The notes under the pieces are model-generated. The model searched no databases and was not told the origin of the DNA. It saw only the letters and a program-made list of their open reading frames with translations. The translations under genes were made by a program, and so were the position numbers. Below, piece by piece: positions 48,564 to 58,328 of a stretch of 64,000 nucleotides of DNA (position 1 is the first letter of the stretch; each line of letters begins with the position of its first letter). The DNA lies in assembly GCF_004363555.1 (NCBI RefSeq), contig NZ_SNZJ01000008.1:124001-188000 (forward strand). The letters are read 5' to 3'. Origin of the DNA: Halomonas ventosae (GTDB taxonomy: Bacteria > Pseudomonadota > Gammaproteobacteria > Pseudomonadales > Halomonadaceae).

Positions 48564-49862
48564 CTAGGCCAGTTCGGGGCGATCGAAGAAGGCGGTGAGC
48601 ACCCGCGTCAGGGACTCCACGTCCCGGGCGCCGGCGGTCTCGCGGATCGAGTGCATGGCCCACTGGGGCACGCCCACGTCCAGGGTCGGCACGCCGAGCT
48701 CGGTGGCGGTGATCGGGCCGATGGTGCTGCCGCAGCCCATGTCGGCCCGGGTCACGAAGCTCTGCACCGGCACCTCGGCCGCGCGGCAGAGGTCACGGAA
48801 CAGGGCCGCCGTGGCGCTGTTGGTGGCATAGCGCTGGCTGGCATTGACCTTGATCACCGGCCCGCCGTTGAGCACCGGCCCGTGGCCGGCATCGTGCTTG
48901 TCCGGGAAGTTGGGGTGCAGGGCATGGGCGTTGTCGCAGGAGATCAGCCGGGAGGCCTGGATCAGGCGGATGAAGCCCTCCTCCCCCGGCTCGCCGAGCT
49001 GCTCGCTCACCCGCCGCAGCACGTCACCGAGGAAGGGCCCCTGGGCGCCGCAGGCGCTGGCGCTGCCCACCTCCTCGTGGTCGTTGGCCACCAGCACCGC
49101 CCCCTGGCGACCGTCGCTCTCCAGCAGGGCCTCCAGGCCGATGAAGCAGGAGAGCAGGTTGTCGAGGCGGGCGCTGGCGATCAGCTCGCCGTCGACGCCG
49201 ACCCGGGACGGCGGCTGCATGTCGCGGAAGGCAAGCTCGAAGTCGAGGAGCTCGACGTCCTCGAGACCGTGCTGCTCGGCGACCCAGCTCGCGAGCAGCC
49301 GCTCGAGGTCGGGCCGCCCCCCGCCCTGCAGGAGGACCGGAGCCATCTCGGTCTGGGCATTGATGGCACGACCGTTGTTGGCCTCGCGGTCCAGATGGAT
49401 GGCCAGGCTCGGGATGATCGCCAGCGGCTGCTCCACGTCGAGCAGCACGCCCTCGATGCGGCCATCGGGGTGACGCAGGTGCACCCGCCCGGCCAGCCCC
49501 AGGTCACGATCGAACCAGGGCGCCAGCAGGGCCCCGCCGTAGACCTCGACGCCGAGCTGGAGCCAGCCCGCCGCGCTCTGGGCGGGGTTGGGCTTGAGGC
49601 GCAGGCCGGGGCTATCGGTATGGGCACCGACCAGCCGCAGCGCCGTGAGTCGCTCGCACGGCAGCTGCAGGGCGATAATCGAGGAGTCGTTGCGGGTGAC
49701 ATAGACACGCTCACCGGGCGACAGGCGCCAGGCCTCGGTCTCCTCGAGACGCCGGTAACCGGCCTCCTCCAGGCGCCTGGCCATGTTGGCCGTGGCATGC
49801 CAGGGCGTGGGGGATCGACGCAGGAAGTCGAGCAGGCGCTCGAGTCGGGCATCCTGGGACAT
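48564..49862 (-). CDS. apeB: M18-family aminopeptidase (ApeB)
   Basis: A 432-residue cytosolic zinc aminopeptidase of the M18 family. Metal ligands are in LVGAHTDSPGLRLKP (His81, Asp83), VLVANDHEEVGS and the C-terminal VPQWAMHSIRETAG. Other family marks are DNLLSCFIGLEALL and RADMGCGSTIGPI. M18 enzymes remove acidic or neutral N-terminal residues. Monocistronic, between tRNA-Met and the divergent prc gene. Confidence 0.93.
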   Translation of the reverse strand: MSQDARLERLLDFLRRSPTPWHATANMARRLEEAGYRRLEETEAWRLSPGERVYVTRNDSSIIALQLPCERLTALRLVGAHTDSPGLRLKPNPAQSAAGWLQLGVEVYGGALLAPWFDRDLGLAGRVHLRHPDGRIEGVLLDVEQPLAIIPSLAIHLDREANNGRAINAQTEMAPVLLQGGGRPDLERLLASWVAEQHGLEDVELLDFELAFRDMQPPSRVGVDGELIASARLDNLLSCFIGLEALLESDGRQGAVLVANDHEEVGSASACGAQGPFLGDVLRRVSEQLGEPGEEGFIRLIQASRLISCDNAHALHPNFPDKHDAGHGPVLNGGPVIKVNASQRYATNSATAALFRDLCRAAEVPVQSFVTRADMGCGSTIGPITATELGVPTLDVGVPQWAMHSIRETAGARDVESLTRVLTAFFDRPELA

Positions 49863-50005
49863 GGAATTCCTCTATCACGGGGCATTTCAGGGGTCTTGGC
49901 GGCACGACCAAGCTGATACAATGACCGTTCGGTCCATGCAACTCGTCAGCCGGGTCGGAGTCTGGATAGAGAGTAAGTGTACACGAATCGGGGAGTGCTT
50001 CATCG

Positions 50006-52057
50006 ATGAGCCTGTTTGTCACCCTTGGGCGTTCAGCGGCCCTGGCCCTGCTGCTGGCCACCACGCCGTTACTGGCCGCCGTCGAGCCGAGCGACGCCCA
50101 GCGCCAGGTGGCCGCGGAAGTGGCCGAGTCGCTGCGCTACGGCCACTATGCGGATGTCCGCCTCGACGACGACTGGTCACGGCGCGCCTACTCGCGCTTC
50201 CTGGACATCCTCGATGGCCAGCGCGCCTACCTCCTCGACCACGACGTGGCCGCCTTCGGCGACCTGGAAACGGGCATGGACGAGGCACTGCTCGACGGCG
50301 ACCTGACCCGTCCCTTCGCCCTCTACCAACGTTACCACGAGCGCGCCGAGGCGCGCTTCGAGTGGCTGCTCGACCGCCTCGACGAGGGCGTCGACTTCGC
50401 CTTCGACAGCGAGCAGCGCCTGGAACTCGAGCGTGAGGACGCCCCCTGGGCCGGCCGCGAGGCGGCCCTGGACGAGCTGTGGATGAAGCGGCTCAAGAAC
50501 GCCGCCCTGACGCTGACCATCAGCGACCAGGACGCCGAGCAGGTGGAGGACAACCTGCGCCAGCGCTACGAGGGGCAGCTGTCGCGCCTGCGCCAGACCA
50601 ACGAGGAGGACGTCTTCGGCCTCTTCATGGCCGCGGTGACCGGCAGCATCGACCCCCACAGCGAGTACCTCTCGCCACGCCAGGGCGAGTCCTTCGACAT
50701 CCAGATGCGCCTCTCGCTGGAGGGCATCGGCGCCCTGCTCCAGGCAGACGGCGAGTACGTCAAGGTCTCGAGCCTGGTGCCGGGCGGCCCCGCCGAGCGG
50801 GCCGGCGCCCTGCAGCCGGCCGACCGCATCGTCGGGGTGGGCCAGGAGGGCGAGGAGATCGTCAACGTGGTGGGCATGCGCCTCGACGACGTGGTCGACA
50901 TGATTCGCGGCCCCAAGGGCTCGGTGGTGCGCCTCGACGTGGTGCCCGCCCAGGCCGTCGACATGACGCGCTCCAAGGTCATCGAGATCACTCGCGACAC
51001 CGTGGACCTGGAGGATCAGGCCGCTCAGGGCGAGGTGGTCGAGATCGCCCGGGACGACGGCACCCACCGCCTCGGGGTGATCAAGATCCCCACCTTCTAC
51101 GTGGACTTCGATGCCTGGCAGGCCGGCGAGGAGGACTACCGCAGCACCACCCGCGACGTGGCCAGGGAGGTCGAGCGACTCCAGGCCGAGGGCGTCGAGG
51201 GCATCGTGCTCGACCTGCGCAACAACGGCGGCGGCGCCCTGCAGGAGGCCAACTCACTGATCGGCCTGTTCATCGACCGCGGGCCTACCGTGCAGGTCCG
51301 CGATGCCCGCGGCCGCATCAGCCTCTACGGCGATACCGAGAGCGGCACCCTCTACGATGGCCCCCTGGCCGTGCTGGTCAACCGCCTCTCGGCCTCGGCC
51401 TCCGAGATCTTCGCCGGTGCCATCCAGGACTACGGCCGTGGCCTGGTGGTGGGCACCGACACCTTCGGCAAGGGCACGGTCCAGACCCTCAACGAGCTCT
51501 CCCACGGCGAGATCAAGCTGACCCGCGCCAAGTTCTATCGCATCTCCGGGGAAAGCACCCAGCACCGCGGCGTGGAGCCGGACATCCGCTTCCCGAGCCT
51601 GATCGACCCGGAGCTGATCGGCGAGAGCAGCCTCGACAACGCCCTGGAGTGGGACACGGTGCGCGAGGTGCAGTACCGCACCTATGGCGAGCCCCGCCAG
51701 TACCTGGAGACACTGCGCAGTCGCCATAACGAGCGTGCCGAGCAGCACCCCAACTTCCACTACCTCGAGCAGCAGTCCGAACTGGCCAACCGGCTTCGCG
51801 AGCAGCACACCAGCGTCAGCCTCAATCGCGAGCAGCGTCAGCGCGAGGTGGAGGCCCAGGAGGCCGAACAGCTCGCCCTGGAGAACGAGCGCCGGCGCGC
51901 CCTGGAGCTGGAGCCACTGGAGGAGTGGATCGATGCCCGCGACGAGGAGGAGAGCGAGGAGGAGCCGGTCGACCGCGCCCAGATCCTGGAGGCGGCCCAG
52001 ATCCTGCTCGACTACACCCAGCTCGAGGGCACCTGGCACTACGCGAAAGGCACCTGA
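50006..52057 (+). CDS. prc: Carboxy-terminal processing protease (Prc/Tsp)
   Basis: A 683-residue periplasmic S41 protease with a signal peptide (about residues 1-25), N-terminal helical domain, PDZ domain (about 235-320) and catalytic core. The Ser/Lys dyad is Ser466 (LSASASEIFAGA) and Lys489 (DTFGKGTVQTL); LDLRNNGGGAL is conserved. It trims C termini of envelope proteins. The C-terminal region is unusually rich in Glu and Arg. A terminator follows at 52091. Confidence 0.95.
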   Translation: MSLFVTLGRSAALALLLATTPLLAAVEPSDAQRQVAAEVAESLRYGHYADVRLDDDWSRRAYSRFLDILDGQRAYLLDHDVAAFGDLETGMDEALLDGDLTRPFALYQRYHERAEARFEWLLDRLDEGVDFAFDSEQRLELEREDAPWAGREAALDELWMKRLKNAALTLTISDQDAEQVEDNLRQRYEGQLSRLRQTNEEDVFGLFMAAVTGSIDPHSEYLSPRQGESFDIQMRLSLEGIGALLQADGEYVKVSSLVPGGPAERAGALQPADRIVGVGQEGEEIVNVVGMRLDDVVDMIRGPKGSVVRLDVVPAQAVDMTRSKVIEITRDTVDLEDQAAQGEVVEIARDDGTHRLGVIKIPTFYVDFDAWQAGEEDYRSTTRDVAREVERLQAEGVEGIVLDLRNNGGGALQEANSLIGLFIDRGPTVQVRDARGRISLYGDTESGTLYDGPLAVLVNRLSASASEIFAGAIQDYGRGLVVGTDTFGKGTVQTLNELSHGEIKLTRAKFYRISGESTQHRGVEPDIRFPSLIDPELIGESSLDNALEWDTVREVQYRTYGEPRQYLETLRSRHNERAEQHPNFHYLEQQSELANRLREQHTSVSLNREQRQREVEAQEAEQLALENERRRALELEPLEEWIDARDEEESEEEPVDRAQILEAAQILLDYTQLEGTWHYAKGT

Positions 52058-52090
52058 GCCCGCCCTCCCCTGTCAGCGGGTGCGACATGC

Positions 52091-52120
52091 GACGCCGGGC
52101 CCTCGGGCCCGGCGTCTTTT
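52091..52120 (+). terminator. Terminator after prc
   Basis: Perfect 12-base stem GACGCCGGGCCC / GGGCCCGGCGTC with a two-base loop followed by TTTT. Confidence 0.9.
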
Positions 52121-52272
52121 CCTCTCGCCTAACAGACAAGCGCCAAGGCCAGGAGTCAGGCCGCAGGCGGTCCGGGCGACAATGAGACGCAGAAAGGGCA
52201 GACGCTAACGGGCAGAAGCCGACGAGGCATCGGCACGACAGGCAAGAAGAGAGGATGACGGCCAGACAGGAC

Positions 52273-52348
<76 letters not shown>

Positions 52349-52395
52349 ACGATGCAGGATGATGCGTGGGGAAGCGGCAGGCAGCTAGGAGCGGT

Positions 52396-52471
52396 TGGCT
52401 CCCCGAGCAGGACTCGAACCTGCGACCCAATGATTAACAGTCATTTGCTCTACCAACTGAGCTATCGGGGA
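52396..52471 (-). tRNA. tRNA-Asn (GTT), copy 2
   Basis: A 76-base cloverleaf, anticodon GTT, encoded CCA, identical to copy 3. Separated by 47 and 61 bases from its neighbours, consistent with a shared precursor. Confidence 0.97.
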
Positions 52472-52532
52472 ATGACCGCATGCCGCAATGTGCTCGTCAG
52501 GTTGACGAGTTCCTCCGCTGCATGAGCGAAGC

Positions 52533-52608
52533 TGGCTCCCCGAGCAGGACTCGAACCTGCGACCCAATGATTAACAGTCATTTGCTCTACCAACTGAGCT
52601 ATCGGGGA
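52533..52608 (-). tRNA. tRNA-Asn (GTT), copy 3 (promoter-proximal)
   Basis: A 76-base cloverleaf, anticodon GTT, encoded CCA. First of the tandem, directly downstream of the promoter at 52630-52657. Confidence 0.97.
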
Positions 52609-52629
52609 ATGACCTCGAGCACGGGGCGT

Positions 52630-52657
52630 AGTATACGGATCGGGCCCGCAAGGTCAA
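52630..52657 (-). promoter_or_regulatory. Promoter of the tRNA-Asn tandem
   Basis: On the minus strand TTGACC (52657-52652), 16 bases, TATACT (52635-52630), then the GC-rich discriminator ACGCCCC. First mature tRNA starts 21 bases downstream of the -10. Confidence 0.85.
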
Positions 52658-52704
52658 GCGGGGATTGGCACCGCGCGCCCTCGCAAGGCGCACCGGGCAC
52701 CATG

Positions 52705-52744
52705 GAAAAGCGCCCGTCAGGGTAAGGCCTGGCGGGCGCTTTTC
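52705..52744 (-). terminator. Terminator after the minus-strand tRNA-Met
   Basis: Stem GAAAAGCGCCCG / CGGGCGCTTTTC enclosing a smaller CAGG/CCTG pairing; on the minus strand it ends in TTTTCC. It isolates tRNA-Met from the tRNA-Asn promoter. Confidence 0.88.
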
Positions 52745-52753
52745 TATGGATCC

Positions 52754-52830
52754 TGGTGGCTACGCCCTGATTCGAACAGGGGACCCCATCATTATGAGTG
52801 ATGTGCTCTAACCAGCTGAGCTACGTAGCC
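52754..52830 (-). tRNA. tRNA-Met, elongator type (anticodon CAT), second copy
   Basis: A 77-base cloverleaf identical to the plus-strand copy at 48346 except for G in the T loop (TTCGAAT). It has its own promoter (52873-52901) and terminator (52705-52744). Confidence 0.97.
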
Positions 52831-52872
52831 TTATCAACGGCTTGCCCGACCGCAGCCGGGCAACGGGGTGGG

Positions 52873-52901
52873 ATTATGCACGCGGGCCCGCCGCATGGCA
52901 A
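52873..52901 (-). promoter_or_regulatory. Promoter of the minus-strand tRNA-Met
   Basis: On the minus strand TTGCCA (52901-52896), 17 bases, CATAAT (52878-52873), then a GC-rich discriminator. Located just after the stop of the choline-binding protein gene. Confidence 0.75.
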
Positions 52902-52915
52902 GCCCGCGTGGCCCC

Positions 52916-53881
52916 TCACGCCTCGATGTCGAGGGCGCGCTTGACCGCCGGCAGCCCCGGCTCGCCCTCGCGGGTCTCGACGCCTTCGAGCCAGCCCTCC
53001 AGGACCTCGGGATTGGCCTGCAGGTAGGCACGGGCGGCATCACGGGGATCCTCGCCCTCGTCCATGATCTGGCCCATCAGCTGGTTCTCCATCTCGAGGG
53101 TGAACTCGAGGTTTTCCAGCAGCGCACCGACGTTGGCGCACTCCTCGACATAGCCGCTACGGGTATTGGTGTAGACGGTAGCGCCGCCGAGGTCGGGACC
53201 GAAGTAGTCATCGGCACCTGCCAGGTAGGCCATGTCGAAGTTGGTGTTCATCGGATGCGGTTCCCAGCCGAGGAACACCATCCACTTCTCATCCGGCACC
53301 CGGGCGCTCAGCTCGGCGAGCATGCCGGCCTCGCTGGAATCGACCAGCTGCCAGTCCCCCAGGCCGAAGGCGTCGTCGTCGATCATCTGCTGGATCAGCT
53401 GGTTGCCGTCGTTGCCGGCTTCGATGCCGTGGATCTGGCTGTCGAACTGCTCGGCATGCTCGGCGAGGTCTTCCACCGAGGTGACGCCGGCATCGTGGAC
53501 ATACTGTGGCACCGCGAGGGTGTACTTGGCGCCCTCGAGGTTGGCCCCCAGGCGATCGATATCACCATCCTCGACGTAGGGATCACTGATCGAGGCCATG
53601 GAGGGCATCCAGTTGCCCAGGAAGACATCGAAGTCGCCGTTCTTCATGCCCTGATAGGCGATGGGCACGGAGACGGTATCGATGCGGGTGTCATAGCCCA
53701 GTGCCTCGAGTACCTCGGTGGTGAGCGCGGTGGTCGCGGTGATATCGGTCCAGCCGACCTCGGCGAAACGGACCGTCTCGCAGCTCTCGGGGGCGGCGGC
53801 CTGCAGCGGCGAGACGGAGAGACCGAGGGCGGCGGCGCCGAGCCCCAGGGTCAGACGACGGTTCAGGTTGCGGGTGAGCAT
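52916..53881 (-). CDS. Choline/betaine ABC transporter substrate-binding protein (ChoX/OpuAC type)
   Basis: A 321-residue periplasmic binding protein with a signal peptide (about residues 1-29) and the OpuAC/ChoX core: VRFAEVGWTDITATTALT, YQGMKNGDFDVFLGNWMPSM and VFLGWEPHPMN, where aromatic residues cage a quaternary ammonium group. The ATG at 53881 follows AGGAG; a longer frame to 54013 would run across the operator. No permease or ATPase gene is adjacent. It is divergent from betIBA, which supports choline as ligand; glycine betaine is the alternative. Confidence 0.85.
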   Translation of the reverse strand: MLTRNLNRRLTLGLGAAALGLSVSPLQAAAPESCETVRFAEVGWTDITATTALTTEVLEALGYDTRIDTVSVPIAYQGMKNGDFDVFLGNWMPSMASISDPYVEDGDIDRLGANLEGAKYTLAVPQYVHDAGVTSVEDLAEHAEQFDSQIHGIEAGNDGNQLIQQMIDDDAFGLGDWQLVDSSEAGMLAELSARVPDEKWMVFLGWEPHPMNTNFDMAYLAGADDYFGPDLGGATVYTNTRSGYVEECANVGALLENLEFTLEMENQLMGQIMDEGEDPRDAARAYLQANPEVLEGWLEGVETREGEPGLPAVKRALDIEA

Positions 53882-53966
53882 GGAGACACTCCTCTTGTGA
53901 GACTTGAAGTATAGCCGCGGTGGCAGCACCACGAGCCAGCGGGATCCTTGGCCAGGTCCTTTATTG

Positions 53967-53980
53967 ATTGAACGTTCAAT
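53967..53980. promoter_or_regulatory. BetI-type operator
   Basis: Perfect 14-base palindrome ATTGAACGTTCAAT in an AT-rich context, centred between the divergent binding-protein gene and betI. It is the kind of site expected for the TetR-family repressor BetI, released by choline. A second palindrome CATGGTAACCATG is at 54002-54014. Confidence 0.75.
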
Positions 53981-54064
53981 AAAGAAATGGCAAGCTGTGC
54001 ACATGGTAACCATGCTTCACGTGGTGGTTGCAAGATCAATTCCCCGGGAAAGGAGCCAGCAACG

Positions 54065-54670
54065 GTGCCCAAGGTTGGAATGGAACCCATCCGCCGCCAG
54101 CAGCTGATCAAGGCCACCATGGCGGCGATCGACGAGGTCGGCCTGGCCGATGCCACGGTGATGCGCATCGCCCGCCACGCGGGCGTCTCCGCCGGCATCA
54201 TCAGCCACTACTTCGGCGGCAAGGATGGCCTGCTGGAGGCCACCATGCGCCAGATCCTCAGCGACCTGGGCGAGGCGGTGGCGGCGCGGCGGCGCGAGCT
54301 CACCAGCACGAGCCCCCGGGACCATATCGGCGCCATCATCGATGGCAACTTCGACCGCAGCCAGGTCACCGGGCCGGTGGCCAAGACCTGGCTGGCCTTC
54401 TGGGCCAGCAGCATGCACAAGCCCGAGCTGGCGCGCCTGCAGCAGGTCAATGACCGTCGCCTCTACGCCAACCTCTGCCACCAGTTCCGCCGCCTGATGC
54501 CCCGTGATGAGGCCCGCGCCTGTGCCCGCGCACTGGCCGCCCTGATCGACGGTCTGTGGCTGCGCGGTGCCTTGACCCTCGAGGGCCTGGACAGCGACGA
54601 GGCGCGTCGCCTGGCCCGGGACTACCTCGATCGCCTGCTCGACAGCCGAGACACCCTTTCCCCTTCCTGA
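54065..54670 (+). CDS. betI: Choline-responsive TetR repressor BetI
   Basis: A 201-residue TetR-family protein that matches BetI: PKVGMEPIRRQQLIKATMAA, then the helix-turn-helix (VMRIARHAGVSAGIISHYFG), and a ligand domain with KTWLAFWASSMHKPELARLQ. The start is GTG at 54065 with AAGGAG upstream, agreeing with the family N terminus. First gene of betIBA; it probably represses both directions through the palindrome at 53967. Confidence 0.94.
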   Translation: MPKVGMEPIRRQQLIKATMAAIDEVGLADATVMRIARHAGVSAGIISHYFGGKDGLLEATMRQILSDLGEAVAARRRELTSTSPRDHIGAIIDGNFDRSQVTGPVAKTWLAFWASSMHKPELARLQQVNDRRLYANLCHQFRRLMPRDEARACARALAALIDGLWLRGALTLEGLDSDEARRLARDYLDRLLDSRDTLSPS

Positions 54671-54682
54671 ATGGAGGTCACC

Positions 54683-56152
<1,470 letters not shown>

Positions 56153-56287
56153 ACGCTGCGCAACCGCCCTGCTACCCCCACCTGTCAGGGGCGCCGGGGG
56201 CAGGTCATAGCGAGGGTACGTTCTTAGCGCTCTCGCGAAGGCCTGTCACCGGAACAGCCCCGTACTGATGTTGCATTGGGAGACCCC

Positions 56288-57982
56288 ATGTCACAGACCC
56301 GTGAATTCGACTACATCATCATCGGAGCGGGATCGGCCGGCAACGTGCTGGCCACTCGCCTGACCGAGGACGAGGGCGTCAACGTGCTGCTGCTCGAGGC
56401 CGGCGGCCCCGACCACCGCTTCGACTTCCGCACCCAGATGCCGGCGGCCCTGGCCTATCCGTTGCAGGGCAAGCGCTACAACTGGGCCTTCGAGACCGAC
56501 CCCGAGCCGCACATGGATGGGCGACGCATGGAGTGCGGCCGTGGGAAGGGGCTGGGGGGCTCCTCGCTGATCAACGGCATGTGCTACATCCGCGGCAACG
56601 CCCTGGACTATGACGGCTGGGCCAAGGCGCCGGGCCTGGCGGACTGGACCTACGCCGACTGCCTGCCCTACTTCCGCAAGTCCGAGACCCGCGACATCGG
56701 CCCCGACGCCTACCACGGCGGCGACGGGCCGGTGAGTGTCACGACCCCCAAAGAGGGTAATAACCCTCTGTATCGCACCTTCATCGAGGCGGGCAAGCAG
56801 GCCGGCTACCCGGAGACCGAGGACGTCAACGGCTACCAGCAGGAGGGCTTTGGCCCCATGGACCGCTTCGTCACCCCGAATGGCCGGCGCGCCTCCACGG
56901 CCCGTGGCTACCTCGACCAGGCGAAGGGGCGCGCGAACCTGACCATCGAGACCCACGCCCTCACCGACGTCATCGAGTTCGAGGGCAAGCGGGCGGTGGG
57001 CGTGCGCTACCAGCGCCGCGGCCAGGAGCAGCGGGTACACGCCCGCCGCGAGGTGCTGCTATGCGGTGGGGCGATCGCCTCGCCACAGATCCTGCAGCGC
57101 TCAGGCGTTGGCCCCCGCGAGGTCCTCGACGAGTTCGGCATCGAGTCGGTACACATCAACGACAACGTCGGCGCCCACCTCCAGGATCACCTGGAGATGT
57201 ACATCCAGTACGAGTGCACCCAGCCGATCTCGCTCTACCCGGCGCTGAAGTTGTGGAACCAGCCGAAGATCGGCGCCGAGTGGCTGTTCCTCGGCCGCGG
57301 CATCGGCGCCAGCAACCAGTTCGAGGCGGCGGGCTTCATCCGCAGCAATGACCAGGAAGCATGGCCCAACCTGCAGTACCACTTCCTGCCCATCGCCATC
57401 AGCTACAACGGCAAGAGCGCAGTGCAAGCCCACGGCTTCCAGGCCCACGTGGGCTCCATGCGCTCCGAGAGCCGAGGCCGCATCCGCCTCACCTCCCGGG
57501 ATCCCGAGGCCGCGCCGAGCATCCTCTTCAACTACATGTCCAGGGAGAAGGACTGGCAGGAGTTCCGCGATGCCATCCGCCTGACCCGCGAGATCATCGC
57601 CCAGCCCGCCTTCGATCCCTTCCGCGGCCGGGAGATCTCGCCGGGGCCGGACGTACAGTCCGACGCCGAGCTGGATGCCTTCGTCAAGGCCCATGCCGAG
57701 ACCGCCTACCATCCCTGCGGCAGCTGCCGCATGGGCGAGGGCGACGATGCGGTGGTGGACGGCCAGGGCCGGGTGCACGGCGTGGAGGGGCTCAGGGTAG
57801 TGGATGCCTCGCTGTTCCCGGTGATTCCCACCGGCAACCTCAACGCGCCAACCATCATGCTCGCCGAGAAGATCGCCGACCGCATCCGCGGCCGCGAGCC
57901 GCTGCCGCGAAGCGACGCCCCCTACTACGTGGCGGGCGACTCCCCGGCCCGCGGCGAGCCGCAGCGCCGCCTCGGCGGATAG
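56288..57982 (+). CDS. betA: Choline dehydrogenase
   Basis: A 564-residue GMC-family flavoenzyme, membrane associated, oxidising choline to betaine aldehyde. FAD motif [19 protein letters not shown] is at the N terminus, [18 protein letters not shown] follows, and the C-terminal active site has [11 protein letters not shown] and [11 protein letters not shown]. It is 135 bases after betB; no strong hairpin or extra promoter was identified in between. A terminator follows at 58010. Confidence 0.96.
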   Translation: MSQTREFDYIIIGAGSAGNVLATRLTEDEGVNVLLLEAGGPDHRFDFRTQMPAALAYPLQGKRYNWAFETDPEPHMDGRRMECGRGKGLGGSSLINGMCYIRGNALDYDGWAKAPGLADWTYADCLPYFRKSETRDIGPDAYHGGDGPVSVTTPKEGNNPLYRTFIEAGKQAGYPETEDVNGYQQEGFGPMDRFVTPNGRRASTARGYLDQAKGRANLTIETHALTDVIEFEGKRAVGVRYQRRGQEQRVHARREVLLCGGAIASPQILQRSGVGPREVLDEFGIESVHINDNVGAHLQDHLEMYIQYECTQPISLYPALKLWNQPKIGAEWLFLGRGIGASNQFEAAGFIRSNDQEAWPNLQYHFLPIAISYNGKSAVQAHGFQAHVGSMRSESRGRIRLTSRDPEAAPSILFNYMSREKDWQEFRDAIRLTREIIAQPAFDPFRGREISPGPDVQSDAELDAFVKAHAETAYHPCGSCRMGEGDDAVVDGQGRVHGVEGLRVVDASLFPVIPTGNLNAPTIMLAEKIADRIRGREPLPRSDAPYYVAGDSPARGEPQRRLGG

Positions 57983-58009
57983 CGCAGCCCTTCGGTCACG
58001 TTCCCTGTG

Positions 58010-58043
58010 CCCCGCCCTGCCCAGCAGCGCGGGGTATTTTTTT
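58010..58043 (+). terminator. Terminator after betIBA
   Basis: Stem CCCCGC / GCGGGG (58010-58015 and 58029-58034) followed by TATTTTTTT. Confidence 0.7.
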
Positions 58044-58086
58044 CTTGGGTACAGTGCTATCGCAGACGCAGGAGCTTAGGGGCGCT

Positions 58087-58192
58087 GGGGACAAGCCGTA
58101 GAGGAGGCCCTACGCCAGGGATGGCGTCGGTAGCGCCCAAGGAGGGGTTCACAGCGCCTCCTCGACGGTCCGGCGCTCCTGGGCTTGTCGCC
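58087..58192. repeat. Nested palindromic intergenic element
   Basis: Outer arms GGGGACAAGCC (58087-58097) and GGCTTGTCGCC (58182-58192) match at 10 of 11 pairs. Inside, GAGGAGGC (58101-58108) pairs with GCCTCCTC (58156-58163), and ACGCCA / TGGCGT forms a small hairpin. The whole can fold as a branched stem. It has the look of a dispersed extragenic repeat; no gene is present. Confidence 0.6.
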
Positions 58193-58278
58193 AGACCAGC
58201 CCCGAGCTACGAGCAATCTGCGATAACCCTATGCATGGCCACTGGCCGGTTGCAGCGATGTGGGCTAGTCTGCAAGAA

Positions 58279-58296
58279 TTCAAACATCTGTTCGAA
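58279..58296. promoter_or_regulatory. PsrA/fatty-acid-regulator-like operator upstream of fadE
   Basis: TTCAAAC-ATCT-GTTCGAA is an imperfect palindrome that fits the PsrA pattern (G/C)AAAC-N2-4-GTTT(G/C) with one mismatch. It lies 32 bases before the fadE start, suitable for repression that acyl-CoA or fatty acid would relieve. Confidence 0.5.
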
Positions 58297-58328
58297 TCTT
58301 TGCGTCTCACCACAACCGGAGTCTTCCC

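Noticed and set aside
53882..54013. N-terminal extension of the choline-binding protein from an ATG at 54013
   Set aside because: It would place coding sequence over the BetI palindrome and displace the signal peptide; AGGAG precedes the ATG at 53881.
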